Source of the DNA: Rhynchopus euleeides | Taxonomy: Eukaryota > Euglenozoa > Diplonemea > Diplonemida > Diplonemidae | DNA length: 64,000 nt | Direction: 5' to 3' | Assembly: GCA_963210315.1 (NCBI GenBank) | Contig: OY723237.1 | Location: 496,001 to 560,000, forward strand | Shown: positions 33,021-44,300 of the stretch, piece by piece | Layout: each line of letters opens with the position of its first letter | How positions within the stretch are numbered: the first letter of the stretch is position 1 | The notes under the pieces: model-generated | Databases searched by the model: none | Seen by the model: the letters and a program-made list of their open reading frames with translations, nothing else | Told to the model about the DNA's origin: nothing | Position numbers and translations under genes: made by a program

Positions 33021-36000
33021 TCCCCTTCCGACCAAGGGAAAGCAGGCGGCGGCTCGGGAAGAGATCTCAGGGAACCCCCCTTCCCATACAACATGACGGT
33101 CATAACACACCCTCCCTCGTGCAGCAGCAAGCTGTACAACAAAAAAAACAGCAGCAACGTACAGCTCCCCCTCCCCTGTTTCCGTTGAGCGCACAACTTT
33201 TTGCTGCCTCAAGGCTGTGTTGAGGCCCTGTGAGGGAACCTTCAGGTGCTAATCCTAAAGCTGTGTTCAAAAAAATACCTGCAATCCCACTTTTATTGAT
33301 CGTTCGCAACCAAAAAATGTGAGAGGCCCGTTTTTTTTCCATTTTTTTTTGGGGGGGGGGGGGTAGGGGGTAAAAAAACAAGAACCGTGTGTGTCAAGTC
33401 AAAAAATACACAGAAGACATCAAAGATGACGGGGGTGGTGGTGGTGGTGGTGGTAGGGGCGACGGAGTGGCTCGCCTCAGCTCCCCATTCGCGCCTCTCG
33501 AGAGCAAAAGCTCGCCTCCCCACCGCACCCCAATAGGCGCATACGGGAAGAGGAGGTAATGTGGATGCAGGGGAACGGGGCGGGATGTGGGTGCGTGCGA
33601 CCCAGATCAGGATCCCAATAGGTATAGAAAGAGGGGAGGGGAGATGGGGCGGAAGTGAGCTATCGATCATGGCAATAGCGAATAATTGTGCCGGGTGAGG
33701 TATCCCGTGTGTGTTGCTGAAGGGGGAGGGAATGGGGTGGCCGTGGCAGAGAGAAGTGGCAGGAGGAGGACGGGACAAGAGGGTTTGCATGGTTTTGTTG
33801 GTGCGCACTTCATGCGGACAAACAATGGGGGTCTTCGCTGGTCGACAAACTTCGACAAACTTCGTCAGTTTTCAGCCAATTCAACAGGAAATGCACCAAA
33901 ATTCACTGACGATCACCCCGTAGCGAAGACCCCCAATGACGCTGATGTTTGGTTGTTTTTTTGTGGCGCGCGAGCGGCAGTGTGTCGTTGCCCCTGCGAA
34001 GGAGGGTGTTGCTGTGAATCAGGGGCTCTGTGTTGCTCTTTCAAAACACACTGCTCGCACGGTACGCTCCCACTGAATATTTCGCTGTGACAAGCAAGCT
34101 TGTTTGGGCAAAAACAATACACATCGCTGGCACAGATAATGTGCTTGAGTGGAGAAAACGTGGAGGGGGGAATCTCTGGAGGGTTTATTTTTGAACACAC
34201 AACGGCAAAGAATCTTTTTCCACCACACACACACACACACACACACACACCCTGACGCTGATACCACTCCCCCCCACTCTCTCTCTCTGCTCCCCTTTCA
34301 CCCTCCCCCCCCCCCTCCCACCCTTCACCCCCCGCCCTCCCCGACAAGTCCTCCTCAGTGCACGACAAGCCCTTTTTTTCCGGGGAGGGTGGGATGGTGT
34401 GTGTCTCAGAGTGCGTGGGGGGGGTAGCCCTCCTGCAAATGGCGGCATGGAATCGAACACATTAGGCAGAAGAGAGAGAGAGGGTGGTGGTGGTGGTGGT
34501 GGTATCAGCGATTAGCATTGGGGGGTGGGGGTTTTTTCACGGGGAGGGGTGGTGGTGGTGGTGGTCGGTGGTGCGGGATGCGGTTTCCGGCCCGGTATGG
34601 CAAAACCACAATAGGCAAAAGAGATAAGAGAGACCACGCCAAACTGGGAGAGACGGGATGGAGCAAAGGCTCGATCTGTCCTATTTGGCAAGCTGTGGTG
34701 ATAATATACGCAGGGAAAAACTTGAATTGCGCGCGAAGGGCATCGTCTGGGTTAAAAACCCCTGTTGGTGTGAGCGCAGCGAACATCACATTCGGGCTGC
34801 AAAAGCAAATCTCGCTTCGTTTGCTCCTGAAAACGCAGCTCTGGCTGATCGCGCGCACGAGGGTTCGTTACATTCGCAATATCCATGTCGGGGGGGACGT
34901 GGGCACATCTAGCAGATGCAAGGATGTTCAGAGCTCCGCTCTCTCGGAACCAATTCCTGCTTCGCGGTGTGTTCTTGATTGGAGGCGCAGGGGGGGAGGG
35001 GGCGCCACCCCCTCCACCAGCCCCCCCCCCCCCTGACACATCGTGTGTGCGTAAATAATTACGAAGATTCGGAAGGACCAAATGAAGTAACATGGTGGCT
35101 GTCTGTTCAAAATAAACACATCTCCTGGGTGAGGTGGACGGGTGGGGGTGCGATTGACTTGACCGCGTTGGGAGAGGCGGCTTGCAGCGGCTTTTTACAG
35201 CCAGGGTGGTACACCTGACTGCACCGAACGGCACCGAACACACCCCCTTGCAATATGCCTGCCTGATAAAAGCCGAGGCAGTACGTTCATAGTTTTCGAA
35301 GCAGGCAGGTTGGGGGCGCATGAGAGTCGCAGAAACACTGTAAATACTGTTGTATCGAGGAAGAAGGGTATGAATTGTAGTGGGTGGGGGCAGGAGCGGA
35401 CTGTAGCCCAGGTGGGGTGGGGTGGGGGTGGGGGTGCGTGTGGTTGCATTCTGTCTTCGAGTATGGCTTGACTTCTGGTTGGTGTGCGCTGCTGTGCTGC
35501 GTCCACAGCCCAGAGCTCAGAAGTGCCCGCACACAGATACGACCACACACAAGACGGCAAGGGAGGATCTGTAGTTTTCGCTCGTGACATAGTCTGTTGT
35601 GGTCCTTTTGTACTCGGAAATTGTTGATGGTTGAGTGATTCAGGTCACCCCCCCCGTCCCCCCCACGTCAAGGGGGGTGCTGGCGGCTGTACGGTACACG
35701 TCAATTTGCCTGTGTAACTTGAAGGTACTGTGCTCATCAACTTTGACAATGTATCGTGTACTCGGTACGGGATTGGCGTGAGTGATCCATATCGACAGGG
35801 GTACCGCCGGTCTAACCGCAATAACCAACTGTGCATGCCGCGCACATGTTTTCAAAACACTGCGCGCGCACGCCCGTATCGTTGCCAGGTTCATCAGTTT
35901 CACTCCTTTGGCCGGCCTTGTCTTTTTCCCACTTTTGAATGTTTGTTTCTGATTCGTTTTTCGTTCGGAAATAGATGTATAAACTGACTGAGGGAACCCC

Positions 36001-37167
36001 AGCACATATCCGCAAATTGAAATCGTGCCAAACAAAAAGACACACACAGAAAGCTATTCGATGATAGCGCTCACAACCCCACCCTTTTTTCCTTCCCTTC
36101 ACAGACCGGTTGTTAGGTATTGTGGTGCTGTGGTACAAGGACGTGGGGACAAAGTCGAAGTGCAACACTACCGCCACACACCCTCCATTTTCCCAGCACA
36201 CCCAGCCCTCTGCGTTGTTGGGCCAGCTCCGTGCAGCATACACTGCAGCACAGTTCTTTCGCAGACAGGGGGGCACGCATTTAAAAAAAAACAGGAACCG
36301 GTGTGCGGAATATGTGCTCCTTTGTGCAACCCAGCAACAGAACCCCACTCACTTCCCCACTCACACACACCCCTGGGGCAAGGCAAACCGGAAAGCAGCG
36401 ATGCCATTCAGGGGGGCGATCTTTGCAGGGGCGGGGAGAGGGACTGTGTGGTATGCGTGTAACATGGCATGTTGTTGAATCCGATGGGCACAGCAGGGCA
36501 TGGGCCCCACACACACCTCCAAAGACACGACGCGCAACTGTGCCTAGTCGTCATGGGTGTTATGATGACAGGGCGCCACAGATGCAACGTCGGGGGCAGG
36601 GTGGGACAAGCAGTGCCACGGTATCAAACTCAACACGGTTGGCATATGGAATTTAGAATGCGACGGCAATCAACAGCCAGAGGAAGGTGGGCTGGATGCA
36701 TGCCAGGCACAGCCATGTATATGCCTAACTGCAGCAAAGAAAAGTCAATCAAAGAATCAAATTTGCTGCGACCGCAGGGGAGGGGGGCGCAATATGGAGA
36801 CATCGAAGCACACAGAGGGCGTGGGGGGAGAAGAGTGGGGACAAAAAGATAGGTATATTTGCCATATTTCGTTCAGTTCAGGCCCTTTCCCCCGCTCCCC
36901 CATTCTTCTCCGCCTTCACAGGCAAAGGTGCTTTTTCTTCGGGATGTTGGGGTGCAGGGAGTCAAGCAGAATCCCAGTGTCACACCCCCAACACCGCACT
37001 GCAGTGCCACCCTGTGAAAACCGTTTTCCCCTCCTTGTAGCGAGGGCGAACCCTGGCCATTCCGGATTATTGGAATGATATCAGCGGCATCCTTTTTGTC
37101 GGCCCCTTTTCGCTCCCCCCCTTTTTTTCCCCAGCTGAAAACTAATTTTTTTTGTGAATTTGCAATG
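33021..37167. other. Gene-poor interval, microsatellites
   Basis: It contains a repeat W fragment (33183-33265), (GGT)n near 33436-33456 and 34480-34500, (CA)n near 34225-34250 and poly-G/C runs. Several open frames exist, none with a recognisable domain, and overlapping frames on the opposite strand are equally long. No RNA gene is recognised. Confidence 0.5.
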
Positions 37168-37468
37168 TACCGTATACGTAAATATTATGGAACGGGCCCA
37201 TTTTTGGCCGGTCCGTTCCATAATATTTACGTTCCATAATATTTACAGGGCCAGTTGGGGACTCGGTGGTGAGGACGGCTTGCGTCAGGAATCGCGCGAA
37301 AAGTGCACGAGTAGGTCCCGTCAGGGACTCTGTATGCCGTCCGATCACCTGGTCCAAGTCCCCGAGTCGCAGAAAGCCCTGTAAATATTATGGAACGAAA
37401 AAAATCTGGAACGCCAACCCACCAGCGTTCCAAAATATTTACGTTCCATAATATTTACGTATACGGTA
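37168..37468. mobile_element. 301-bp MITE with nested palindromes
   Basis: The ends are TACCGTATACGTAAATATTA and its reverse complement (26 bp in total). Inside, the GTAAATATTATGGAAC motif occurs five times in both orientations (near 37178, 37213, 37230, 37381, 37440), making stacked hairpins. If the outer TA is the target duplication, the TIR begins CCGTA, as in the 50501 and 51363 elements, suggesting a related Tc1/mariner-like transposase in trans. No coding sequence is present. Confidence 0.85.
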
Positions 37469-38624
37469 ATAACCCGAAACCTCTGTAGGAATTCTGCAAC
37501 AAAAACCCGCGGTGGACTGGGAGAATGTATGCCGTTTGCGGTGTGCAGGCCATGTCGGATCGAGAGAAAAACGATGCCCCCCCTCGCTATGGCACCACAG
37601 AGCGGGGTATGTAAGATGAGGGGGCCAAGACGGCGGGGCGGGGCACAATTTTGGTTGTTGTATCGACTGGACCACACAACTGGAGTATGTATGCTGCGAG
37701 CCAGAAACGGTACCCTGCCCGACGGCCCCCCCCCCCCCCCCACTCCCCCCCTGCTGGGGTTGACTTCTTTTATTTCATTCACTTTTTTTTTGGGAGGGAG
37801 GGGGTTGAAACTCACAAGTCGCGAGGTAAGATCTGGGCGACTGCGCCAACCCTCCGTTAAGAAAAACCGACCCTCCCCCTTCCACCCGCAACAAATCGCT
37901 GTTGCTCATCATGGAAGTGCTCCGGTGGGTGGAGGGGGGTGGGGTGAGTCAGCGAAGTAGAAGTAGAAGGAATCACAAAGTTGACCTCCCTTCTGGGGGG
38001 TGGGGGTGAGGGGTGGGGTGGGGGGGGGGGGGGGGTGCGGGGCTAAGCATCCACCCTTTGCGAAGTGCCTTAGATAAAAAGCGCGTCAGTTTGTAACCTA
38101 TTTTTGTTAGAGCACTCACTTTTTTTCCGACACATTCGGGTGAAGACGGCCACCACCCCCCCCCCCCCCCCCCGTCTGCCCACCCCCACCCCTCACAATA
38201 ACCTCACAATCCCCGTGTAGATGTGTTTGTTTTTTTTGAAAGCCAAAAACAGCTTCTTTGATTCCCTTTTGCCGAACCATACACCTTTCCACCCCATGCC
38301 TGTCTCTTCAAGCCAAGAAGACCGATATAAATTCACCGGAAGCAACTTATGGCCATATCCCATTTTTTTGCTATCTCCCGAATCTTTTTGGGTTTTTTTT
38401 TCAAATTTTTCAATTTTTGCCTGCCGCCACCAACAACAACCACCCCTCTTCGCCTCCACACCTCCACCCCACTTGCACCGCCACCTATCCTCTACACTCT
38501 CCGCGGTTTGCCCAAACCCCTCTCTCTCAGATCTCAGGTGGTGGTGGGGGGATGGGGGGGGGAGGGCACGGGGAGGGGAGGGGAGGGATTTTTTCCTTTT
38601 GAATGGGATGGGCACGCCTGTTGA
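37469..38624. other. No gene recognised
   Basis: Poly-C/G runs occur at about 37728-37742, 38018-38035 and 38154-38173. The segment just before 38625 is downstream (3') of the minus-strand membrane protein gene. I see no canonical AATAAA signal after its stop. Confidence 0.45.
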
Positions 38625-39504
38625 TCAGTTCTCGATGAGGACGAACTCGTCGTCGCTGTCGTCGCACAGCGTGGTCATGCGGCCTGAGGTTGTGAGGGTG
38701 GCAAAATCACGTGGGGAGGGTGGGGGAATGGAGTTACTCAGGATTTTATTGAAAAGCAGTCGGTATCCCTCCTGAATACCTCCAGTCGCAGGCTACTGTA
38801 ACAAACGCACTGTTCGTACAAAACATAGAAAGCAACTTGAAGTTACTTCCAAGTCTTTTTGCTATCATACCGAACGGAAGGACCTTCTCCAGAGGCGTGA
38901 GCAGGGGCGACGCCACGTCCTCCTCGTACACACGCTGCGGCAGCGGCGACAGGGCGCTCATCTCCAGCAGGTCGTCGTCGATCCCACGCATCAGCTCCGC
39001 CATCTCCGACCCCATCCTGTCGTGGAAGGGCGCGAGGTCCGCAATCGCCTCACCCTGGGGGGAGATGGGGGTCGACCCGGGGAGGCCGCGCGTGCTGGGC
39101 GCGGAGATCGACTCGGTGTCCGAAACGTCGCCCTCCGTCTGCGTCGCGATCGTCGTGGTGACCGACACGCAGGGCGACAGGGGGGCAAGCAGGGGCTGGC
39201 CAGACGGCACCACCAGGACGAGGTTCCGCCCCGACCGCCTCGTGGAGCAGCGCAGGAGCACCTCGCCCGACACGGCAGCCCCGATCTCGCTGTCGCAGTC
39301 GCTGTCGCTCCCCTCGCTGGGGGAGTCCACGTCGAGAATCGGGAAGCCGCACGGGGCCGCCTCCTCCTTCACCTCATCCGCCACTGCCTCCTCCGGGAGG
39401 GTGACCGTCAGCCTGGCCCACAGGAGGCGAAGGTAGGTCACTGCCGTGGTGACCATGAGGTACACCAGGGCAATGAAGGCGCTGACGATGAGCACGCTCT
39501 GCAT
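38625..39504 (-). CDS. Membrane-anchored protein, LIR-like tail
   Basis: A spliced gene: exon 1 is 39504-38871 and exon 2 is 38683-38625. The 187-bp intron (38870-38684) starts GTATG and ends CCTCAG, and the phases (1 nt + 2 nt) restore the frame. The product has 230 residues. Residues 3-25 form one hydrophobic helix followed by Arg26 and Arg31, so the long C-terminal part should face the cytosol. That part is acidic and Ser/Pro-rich, hence probably disordered. IATQTEG (119-125) resembles an LC8 dynein-light-chain site. The last residues, DDSDDEFVLIEN, contain F-V-L-I (225-228) after five acidic residues and a Ser, like an Atg8-binding LIR. Without splicing, the frame stops in the intron at a TAA overlapping AATAAA. 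I chose this Met because upstream sequence is pyrimidine-rich UTR-like DNA. No named family is recognised. Confidence 0.72.
38684..38870 (-). other. Intron of the membrane-anchored protein gene
   Basis: The 187-bp GT-AG intron carries an in-frame stop at 38746-38748 inside CAATAAAATC, which also forms an AATAAA motif. Retention or early polyadenylation would give a 252-residue form lacking the LIR-like tail. Phase agreement and the protein-like exon 2 support the splice. No transcript data are available here. Confidence 0.68.
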
Positions 39505-41323
39505 CTCGAAGCAGGAAGCACAGGAGAGAGCAAACCTCCGGTGCAAGAAAAAAGAAGGGGGGGGGAGGAGATTAGCAGAAAGCGAGGTGGTTGTGTGTTT
39601 GTGTGTTGTTGTCTTTCTTCCGCCTGTGTCACAGCAACACAGAAAGAGAGAGAGAGAGAGTTGTTTTTTTTGCTGTGTTGTGTGTTTTGTTGCTCTTTTT
39701 TGTTTGTGTATGTGGTTGTTTTGCTTGTTTGTTTGTGTTTTTTTTGTCTCTTTTCTTGGTGTGGGATAGAGTGAGAGAGAAAAACCTCTTTTTTGTGGGC
39801 TTCTTTTGAAGCGAAGAGAAGAGAGTAAAGTCTTATGCGACCTGTGTGGTGGTGGTGGAGGGTGTGTGGGTTTGGATGGTTGGAACATGCCCCTCCTGGA
39901 CATGTCACGAAATGAGCCGAAGGAGCAAAAGGAAAGCAGGAGTGCCAACCATCCTTCACTCTTTTCAGTTTGGTGGAAGTGTCAACGCATCATTAAGGAA
40001 GGGAAGCACGGTTGCTACGCTTTTCAGGCCAAACGGTAGCCAATGCCATGCCATGCTCGAAACCCTGCTGGTGACAAACGCCATGATATGATGTATGCTG
40101 TGCAAAAGACCTGGGGAGAGGCGGCGGGCGGGGGGGAGTGATGGATTCGAAGTGGAGACCAGGAAAACTCATGCCGATTCCGACCTTCCCCTCATTCACT
40201 CGATATGCGGGATGTTGTGTGCCCGAGGCGTGTCCTTTATTTGCCTCGCATCCCAGCACCCTGCGCACACTTCCTTTTCCTGGGTGTCCCCCATGGCACA
40301 CAGGTGTGTGGCAGTATGGCAGTGTGCCAGGGCCACCTCCGCAAGCAAGCTCTATTTAGGGTTCTTATTCCTCGCCACCCACACACCCACACAGTGGGTG
40401 TGTGTGTGTGATCGGGTTATCCTCCGGGCTGTGGAAACAACCCAAGCTAACCCGCACAGGAAAAGGAGGCGGTGATGGGGGTGGCGTCCCGCATGCTGTT
40501 GGGCGGAAGTAGAAGCAGCGGAACGCAAAGCCAGTCACACACACCTCCACCTCCACCTCCACCCAGCGTCCACCACTGCCACACACACGACACGCTTCGC
40601 ATTGCTGAGTGCATGGTGCATCGAGCGAGCTCTCTGATGATATCACCCACTGGGGGCCTTCGCTCAGAAGTGCAGAAAAGCGAGTCACATCACAAAAGAG
40701 GAGACAGACTGACACAGTTTTTCACAGAGCCAAGGCCCCCATTGCATTGCTATGCAACCACCTACCTGGATGGGTGCCTTCGCTCAGAAGTGCAGCGAGG
40801 GTGAGAAAAGGTGAAAGCCGCCTCACAACACTTGGCTGTAATTGGTGACACGATTTGTCACACAGTCTGACAAAGAGGTAAGGCCCCCACTGTATGACAC
40901 ACACACACACACATGCCAAGCCCTCAAGACTCTTGAAGCGGCCTGACTATTTAGTGTCTTCGTCGCAGCAAGGGGGCGATATATACCACCCTTTTTATTG
41001 ATTTCACGTGTCAGTGTTTGACTTTTTCGCAACTTCATTTCTTCCTTTTTCTCCCTCTCCAACCCCACCCGTGACACCACCAGGGTTTAGCTAGCCCTGG
41101 TCCGATTATCCCCGGTTCTTCGCTGAAGAGACGCGGCCGGGGGGAGGGGTACGAAGAGTACGCGTCGAAACCGGTGTCACGTCGTGTTGGGGAATCCTTC
41201 GGGAGTGCGATACTGAAGGGGAGGTGCTACTGCCCGTGCAGGGCGACACCGCCTTAAAACTTTATAACCACACACACACATGCACCGAACGCCACGTCCC
41301 CAGACCCCCCACCCCCTACACCG
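39505..41323. other. Intergenic: 5' UTR-like tract and repeat fragments
   Basis: Pyrimidine-rich DNA (minus strand) directly precedes the membrane protein gene. Positions 39968-40025 carry a reverse SINE head (GGAAGTGTCAACGCATCATT and GTTGCTACGCTTTT). CTTCGCTCAGAAGTGCAG occurs at 40659 and 40779 as two copies in one repeat. (GT)n and (AC)n occur near 40400 and 40900. The stop of the coiled-coil gene lies at 41324. Confidence 0.5.
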
Positions 41324-44300
41324 TCACACCCGCACCGACTCTGGAAGAGCCGACGGGACACTGATCGCTGCGGAACGCGACCCCGTCACCCGCGCCTCCA
41401 GCACCCCACTCGGCCTCATCGCCGCCTCAATCTCCACCGGGCACAGCCCCCCCGGGCCATACACCGCATCGAGGCCCCCTTCCCCACCCCACTCCAGCCC
41501 ACCCGACAGCTGAAACCCACCTGCCCCGCCACCCCACCTCGACTTAGCCCCGGGCGTTGGACAGCCTGAATCCATGGCACCACCACCTCCTCCCTCGTCA
41601 TCCCCTAGCCGGCCTCCAGAGGCCCGGTCCCCCCACCGGGACACCCCCCAGATGCGGTAGGCAGGCGACACCAAGGGGTTGTGGCTCGCCGGAAGCTCCG
41701 GAGGCTGGAAGCGGAAGCGCGCCTCCGCTGCAGCCAGCGCCGCCACCCCGCCATCCCCTCCGATCCCCCCATCCGCCTCCTCCTGGCGGGGGAGGGGGTC
41801 CCCCGGAACCTCGTCGCTTCTCGCAGGAGGCGGCGGCGGAGGCGGTGGGGGCGGCGGAGCAGATCGGGGCCTACCCCCCCGCACCCCACCACCACCACCA
41901 CCACCACCACCCCCAACCCCCGCCTGCTGCGTCCTCTTCTTCAGCACCGGGTTCAGCCGGGACGCCTCATACAGATGCCTGTCCCTCAGAAACACCGACG
42001 GCTCCAGATCCGACCCGGGAAACCCACCGAACATAACGGCAGTCCCCCCGGGGGCGCTGCAGGGCGACGGGACAGCACCACCACCACCACCACCCCCTCC
42101 GGATCCCGTCGCACCGCAGCTGCCCCACCCGCCTCCGGCGGGCGGAGGGAACACCGCGGCTGTGTCAGCGGGTGGCGCCGACACGACGAGCCGCTTGAGG
42201 AAGAAGGAGTAGGGTGTTGGGTCCAGGGTGAGAGTGGCACCACTCCCCCCCCCACCCCCACCCCCGCCTCCGGCGGCCCGGGCAACCGCGTCGGCGCTGG
42301 GGTTGGTGACGAAGGAGAGTCGGCCCCCCTCCGGGAGGGGCGACGGCGACGGCGACGGCGCGAGGGGGCTCCCCCTCCCCCCCTCCTCCCCCGCGTGGCT
42401 CTGCTTCAGCAGGGCTGCCACCGCCGAGGAGGGGCGCGGCGGCGGCGGCGGCGCATCCGCCGCGGCGGCGCCTCCGGCGCCGCTGCTCCGGTTGCGGTGC
42501 GCCCCGCCCTGCGGCGCCTTCCCACCGCGGAGCCCCCGCAGCGGCTGGCGTGCCACCCGCCCCGCCCCTCCCGCAGAAGCAGACCCCCCGTGGCTGAGGA
42601 AGCCACATCCCCGCAGGAGCGGCGCGCCTCCACGGGGGTGCCGGCGCTGCCGCCGGCTGCGGCTGCGGGGGGCACCGCTGGCGGTGGTGGTGGTGGTGGT
42701 GGCGGCGCCGCGGGGCTCGCCCCCTCCCCCCGGAGAAGACGGCGGGGTGGACAGGGCGTATATATCGGCACCCGCATCGGCGTTGCCGGCACCGCCCCCC
42801 CTCTGATGGGGCAGCGCGTGGTGGGTGGGTGGCCTCCCACCCGACGTTGCGGATGTCGGGCGCTGCCGCTGCCGCTCCTCCGCAGCGGCCGCCCCATCCG
42901 CCAGCTTCGCCTCCCGAACCCTCCGCCTCAGGACATGGCTCCGCACGCTTGAGTGGTGCTCCTGCGTCCGGGGGGGGCTCCCAGCTGGGGCCGCCTCCCG
43001 CCCTCCCGCCTGCCGCTGGCGCCGCACCCCCCCTCCCCTGGGCGACCCCACCGCAGCCCCCACGGGGCGCACCTCTGTGGCAGCCGTCGACTCCGACTCG
43101 CTGCTGGTCTCATCATCACAGGACTCCTCTTCCTCCTCCTCCTCGTCGTCGTCTTCGTCTTCCTCGCCTTCCACCCCCCCCTCCCTCAAACCATCGCCGC
43201 CGCCGTGCTGCGCGGCAGCCTCGCCTGTGGGGGGGGTCTCACCACCCCCCCCGGCGACAGCCTGGAGGTGTGCCTGCAGCTCCGAGAGGGGGATTGTCGC
43301 GGGGGATAAGGCAGCCGCGTCGTCCCCCCCGCCCCCGCTAGGGCCGCACATCCACTCCTGCGGCGCCTGTGATTCCTCGCGGTGCTGATGCGGGTGGAGG
43401 TGCCCGAACCCCGCGGCTGGGGGCATCACGCCTGCCACCGCGGGGCAGCCGCGGGGCGGGACAAACCGCGACTCCCCTCCGGCAGCCACCTCTGCCGCCC
43501 CTGCGACCTTGCCGCCGCTGTGCCGGCGGAAGAGCTTCGCAGGGGAGCCCGGAGGTGATGAGGAATCGCTACGGCACCCCTTCGCGCCTTCGCCCAGGTC
43601 AGGCGAGACTGTGGCAGTAGAGGCAGGGGGTGGTGGGGGTGGTGGCGGAGGGGCAGCCCCACCCAGGGGGAGGCTGTGGTCGTGCAACCCCATGCACTGC
43701 GCCTCGATGGCAGGGTTGCTCCGGCAGAGCTGCCGGTGGAGCTGGGCCTGGTAGCGCATTGCGGATTTTATCTCGTTGATGTCGTCGAGGGTGTGGGAGA
43801 ATTTGTGGACAAGCCACTTGTTCTCCCGGTGTATCGCGGAGGTGCGGGAGACGTCGCTGTAGAGGGATTCTATGGAGGCGTTCCGCCGCGCCAGGGTGAC
43901 GCGGAGCTGGATGCACTCCACCATGACACGCGTCGCGAACCGGCGCATCCTCTTCCCGTGCGACTCCCGCGCCGCCGCCCTCGCGTTGCTTTGGTCCAGC
44001 TCCGCAGAGAGGTGCAGCGACTTCGCCGCCGCGACAGCAAGCTCCTGCCTATGCCGCGCACCCGCCTCCGCCATCTCCCCGCGGCACTTCTCCAGCTCCG
44101 ACCCCAGCCTCCTCCCCTCCTCCGCACTCTCCGCAACCTCGGCCTCCAGGGCACGCCCCTTCTCCTCAGCGTCGTGCAGCCGCCCCTCCGACACACCAAG
44201 GCTCCGTGTCAGCTCGCGCAGTGCCTCCGCCTGCTGTGCGGCAACCTGCTGCTGCCCCTCGACGTTTTTCTCGGTGATGTCGATCCTGCAGAGGAGTGCG

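Noticed and set aside
38746-38870. Unspliced C-terminus of the membrane protein (GMIAKRLGSN...)
   Set aside because: The phase-matched intron leads to a protein-like acidic tail. The unspliced end is kept only as a possible retained-intron form.
39505-39948. 148-codon upstream extension of the membrane protein
   Set aside because: It reads T/C-rich UTR-like repeats (TTT, CTC, CACAAA runs), and a hydrophobic anchor begins right after the chosen Met.
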